This document shows positions 5,505 through 5,531 of a stretch of DNA of 5,531 nucleotides, one piece after another. The stretch is from an uncultured Collinsella sp. (lineage in GTDB: Bacteria; Actinomycetota; Coriobacteriia; Coriobacteriales; Coriobacteriaceae), in the NCBI GenBank assembly GCA_958407085.1, contig CATYHY010000104.1, positions 1 to 5,531 on the forward strand, read 5' to 3'. Position numbers and translations under genes: made by a program. The notes under the pieces are model-generated. The model was given only the letters and a program-made list of their open reading frames with translations, ran no database searches and was not told the DNA's origin. Numbering within the stretch: position 1 is the stretch's first letter; the number at the start of each line of letters is the position of its first letter.

Positions 5505-5531
5505 GACTTCACCTCTAATGAATATGTATGG

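Noticed and set aside
1..5531. Mobile elements, CRISPR arrays, tRNA or rRNA genes
   Set aside because: No transposase or integrase, no regularly spaced repeats and no RNA-gene motifs were found. The region is an ordinary metabolic operon.

Overview
The window holds a carbohydrate ABC-transporter operon and its probable repressor, all on the minus strand. In order of transcription (right to left) the genes are: a TreR-like GntR/UTRA regulator (4785-5504); an extracytoplasmic sugar-binding lipoprotein (3162-4478); two CUT1-type inner-membrane permeases of MalF and MalG type (2220-3074 and 1381-2220, overlapping by one base); and a MsmX/UgpC-type ATPase (113-1312). All five reading frames look intact. 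The GC-rich coding DNA, the twin-arginine lipoprotein signal on the binding protein and the lysine-rich insert in the ATPase suggest a gut actinobacterium of the Coriobacteriia (Collinsella/Olsenella-like). That assignment is inference from style, not from a marker gene.

Region by region: 1-112 is the 3' end of the operon, with a strong Rho-independent terminator at 8-42. Positions 1313-1380 and 3075-3161 are short intercistronic gaps, each carrying a GC-rich hairpin just upstream of the next Shine-Dalgarno sequence. Positions 4479-4784 are the only sizeable non-coding stretch. It contains, in transcription order, the 24-bp inverted-repeat terminator of the regulator gene (4692-4746), an AT-rich promoter/operator zone (about 4561-4690) with two TTGT-N4-ACAA dyads, and a GC-rich leader with a small hairpin (4502-4520) just upstream of the binding-protein ribosome site.

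How the parts fit: the lipoprotein captures an oligosaccharide outside the membrane, the two permeases form the channel, and the ATPase dimer docks on their EAA loops and powers uptake. The regulator is colinear with Bacillus TreR as I remember it, and one upstream dyad (TTGTATAAACAA) differs by one base from the recalled B. subtilis tre operator core. The simplest reading is a trehalose or related alpha-glucoside uptake operon repressed by TreR. No glycoside hydrolase or phosphorylase lies in the window, so the substrate stays inferred.

The most interesting non-coding signals are the hairpins placed 6-8 nt upstream of the Shine-Dalgarno sequences of three of the four transporter genes, and the pair of candidate operators with centres 75 bp apart. 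Nothing here amounts to a wholly new system; the novelty is in how the operon appears to set expression levels.
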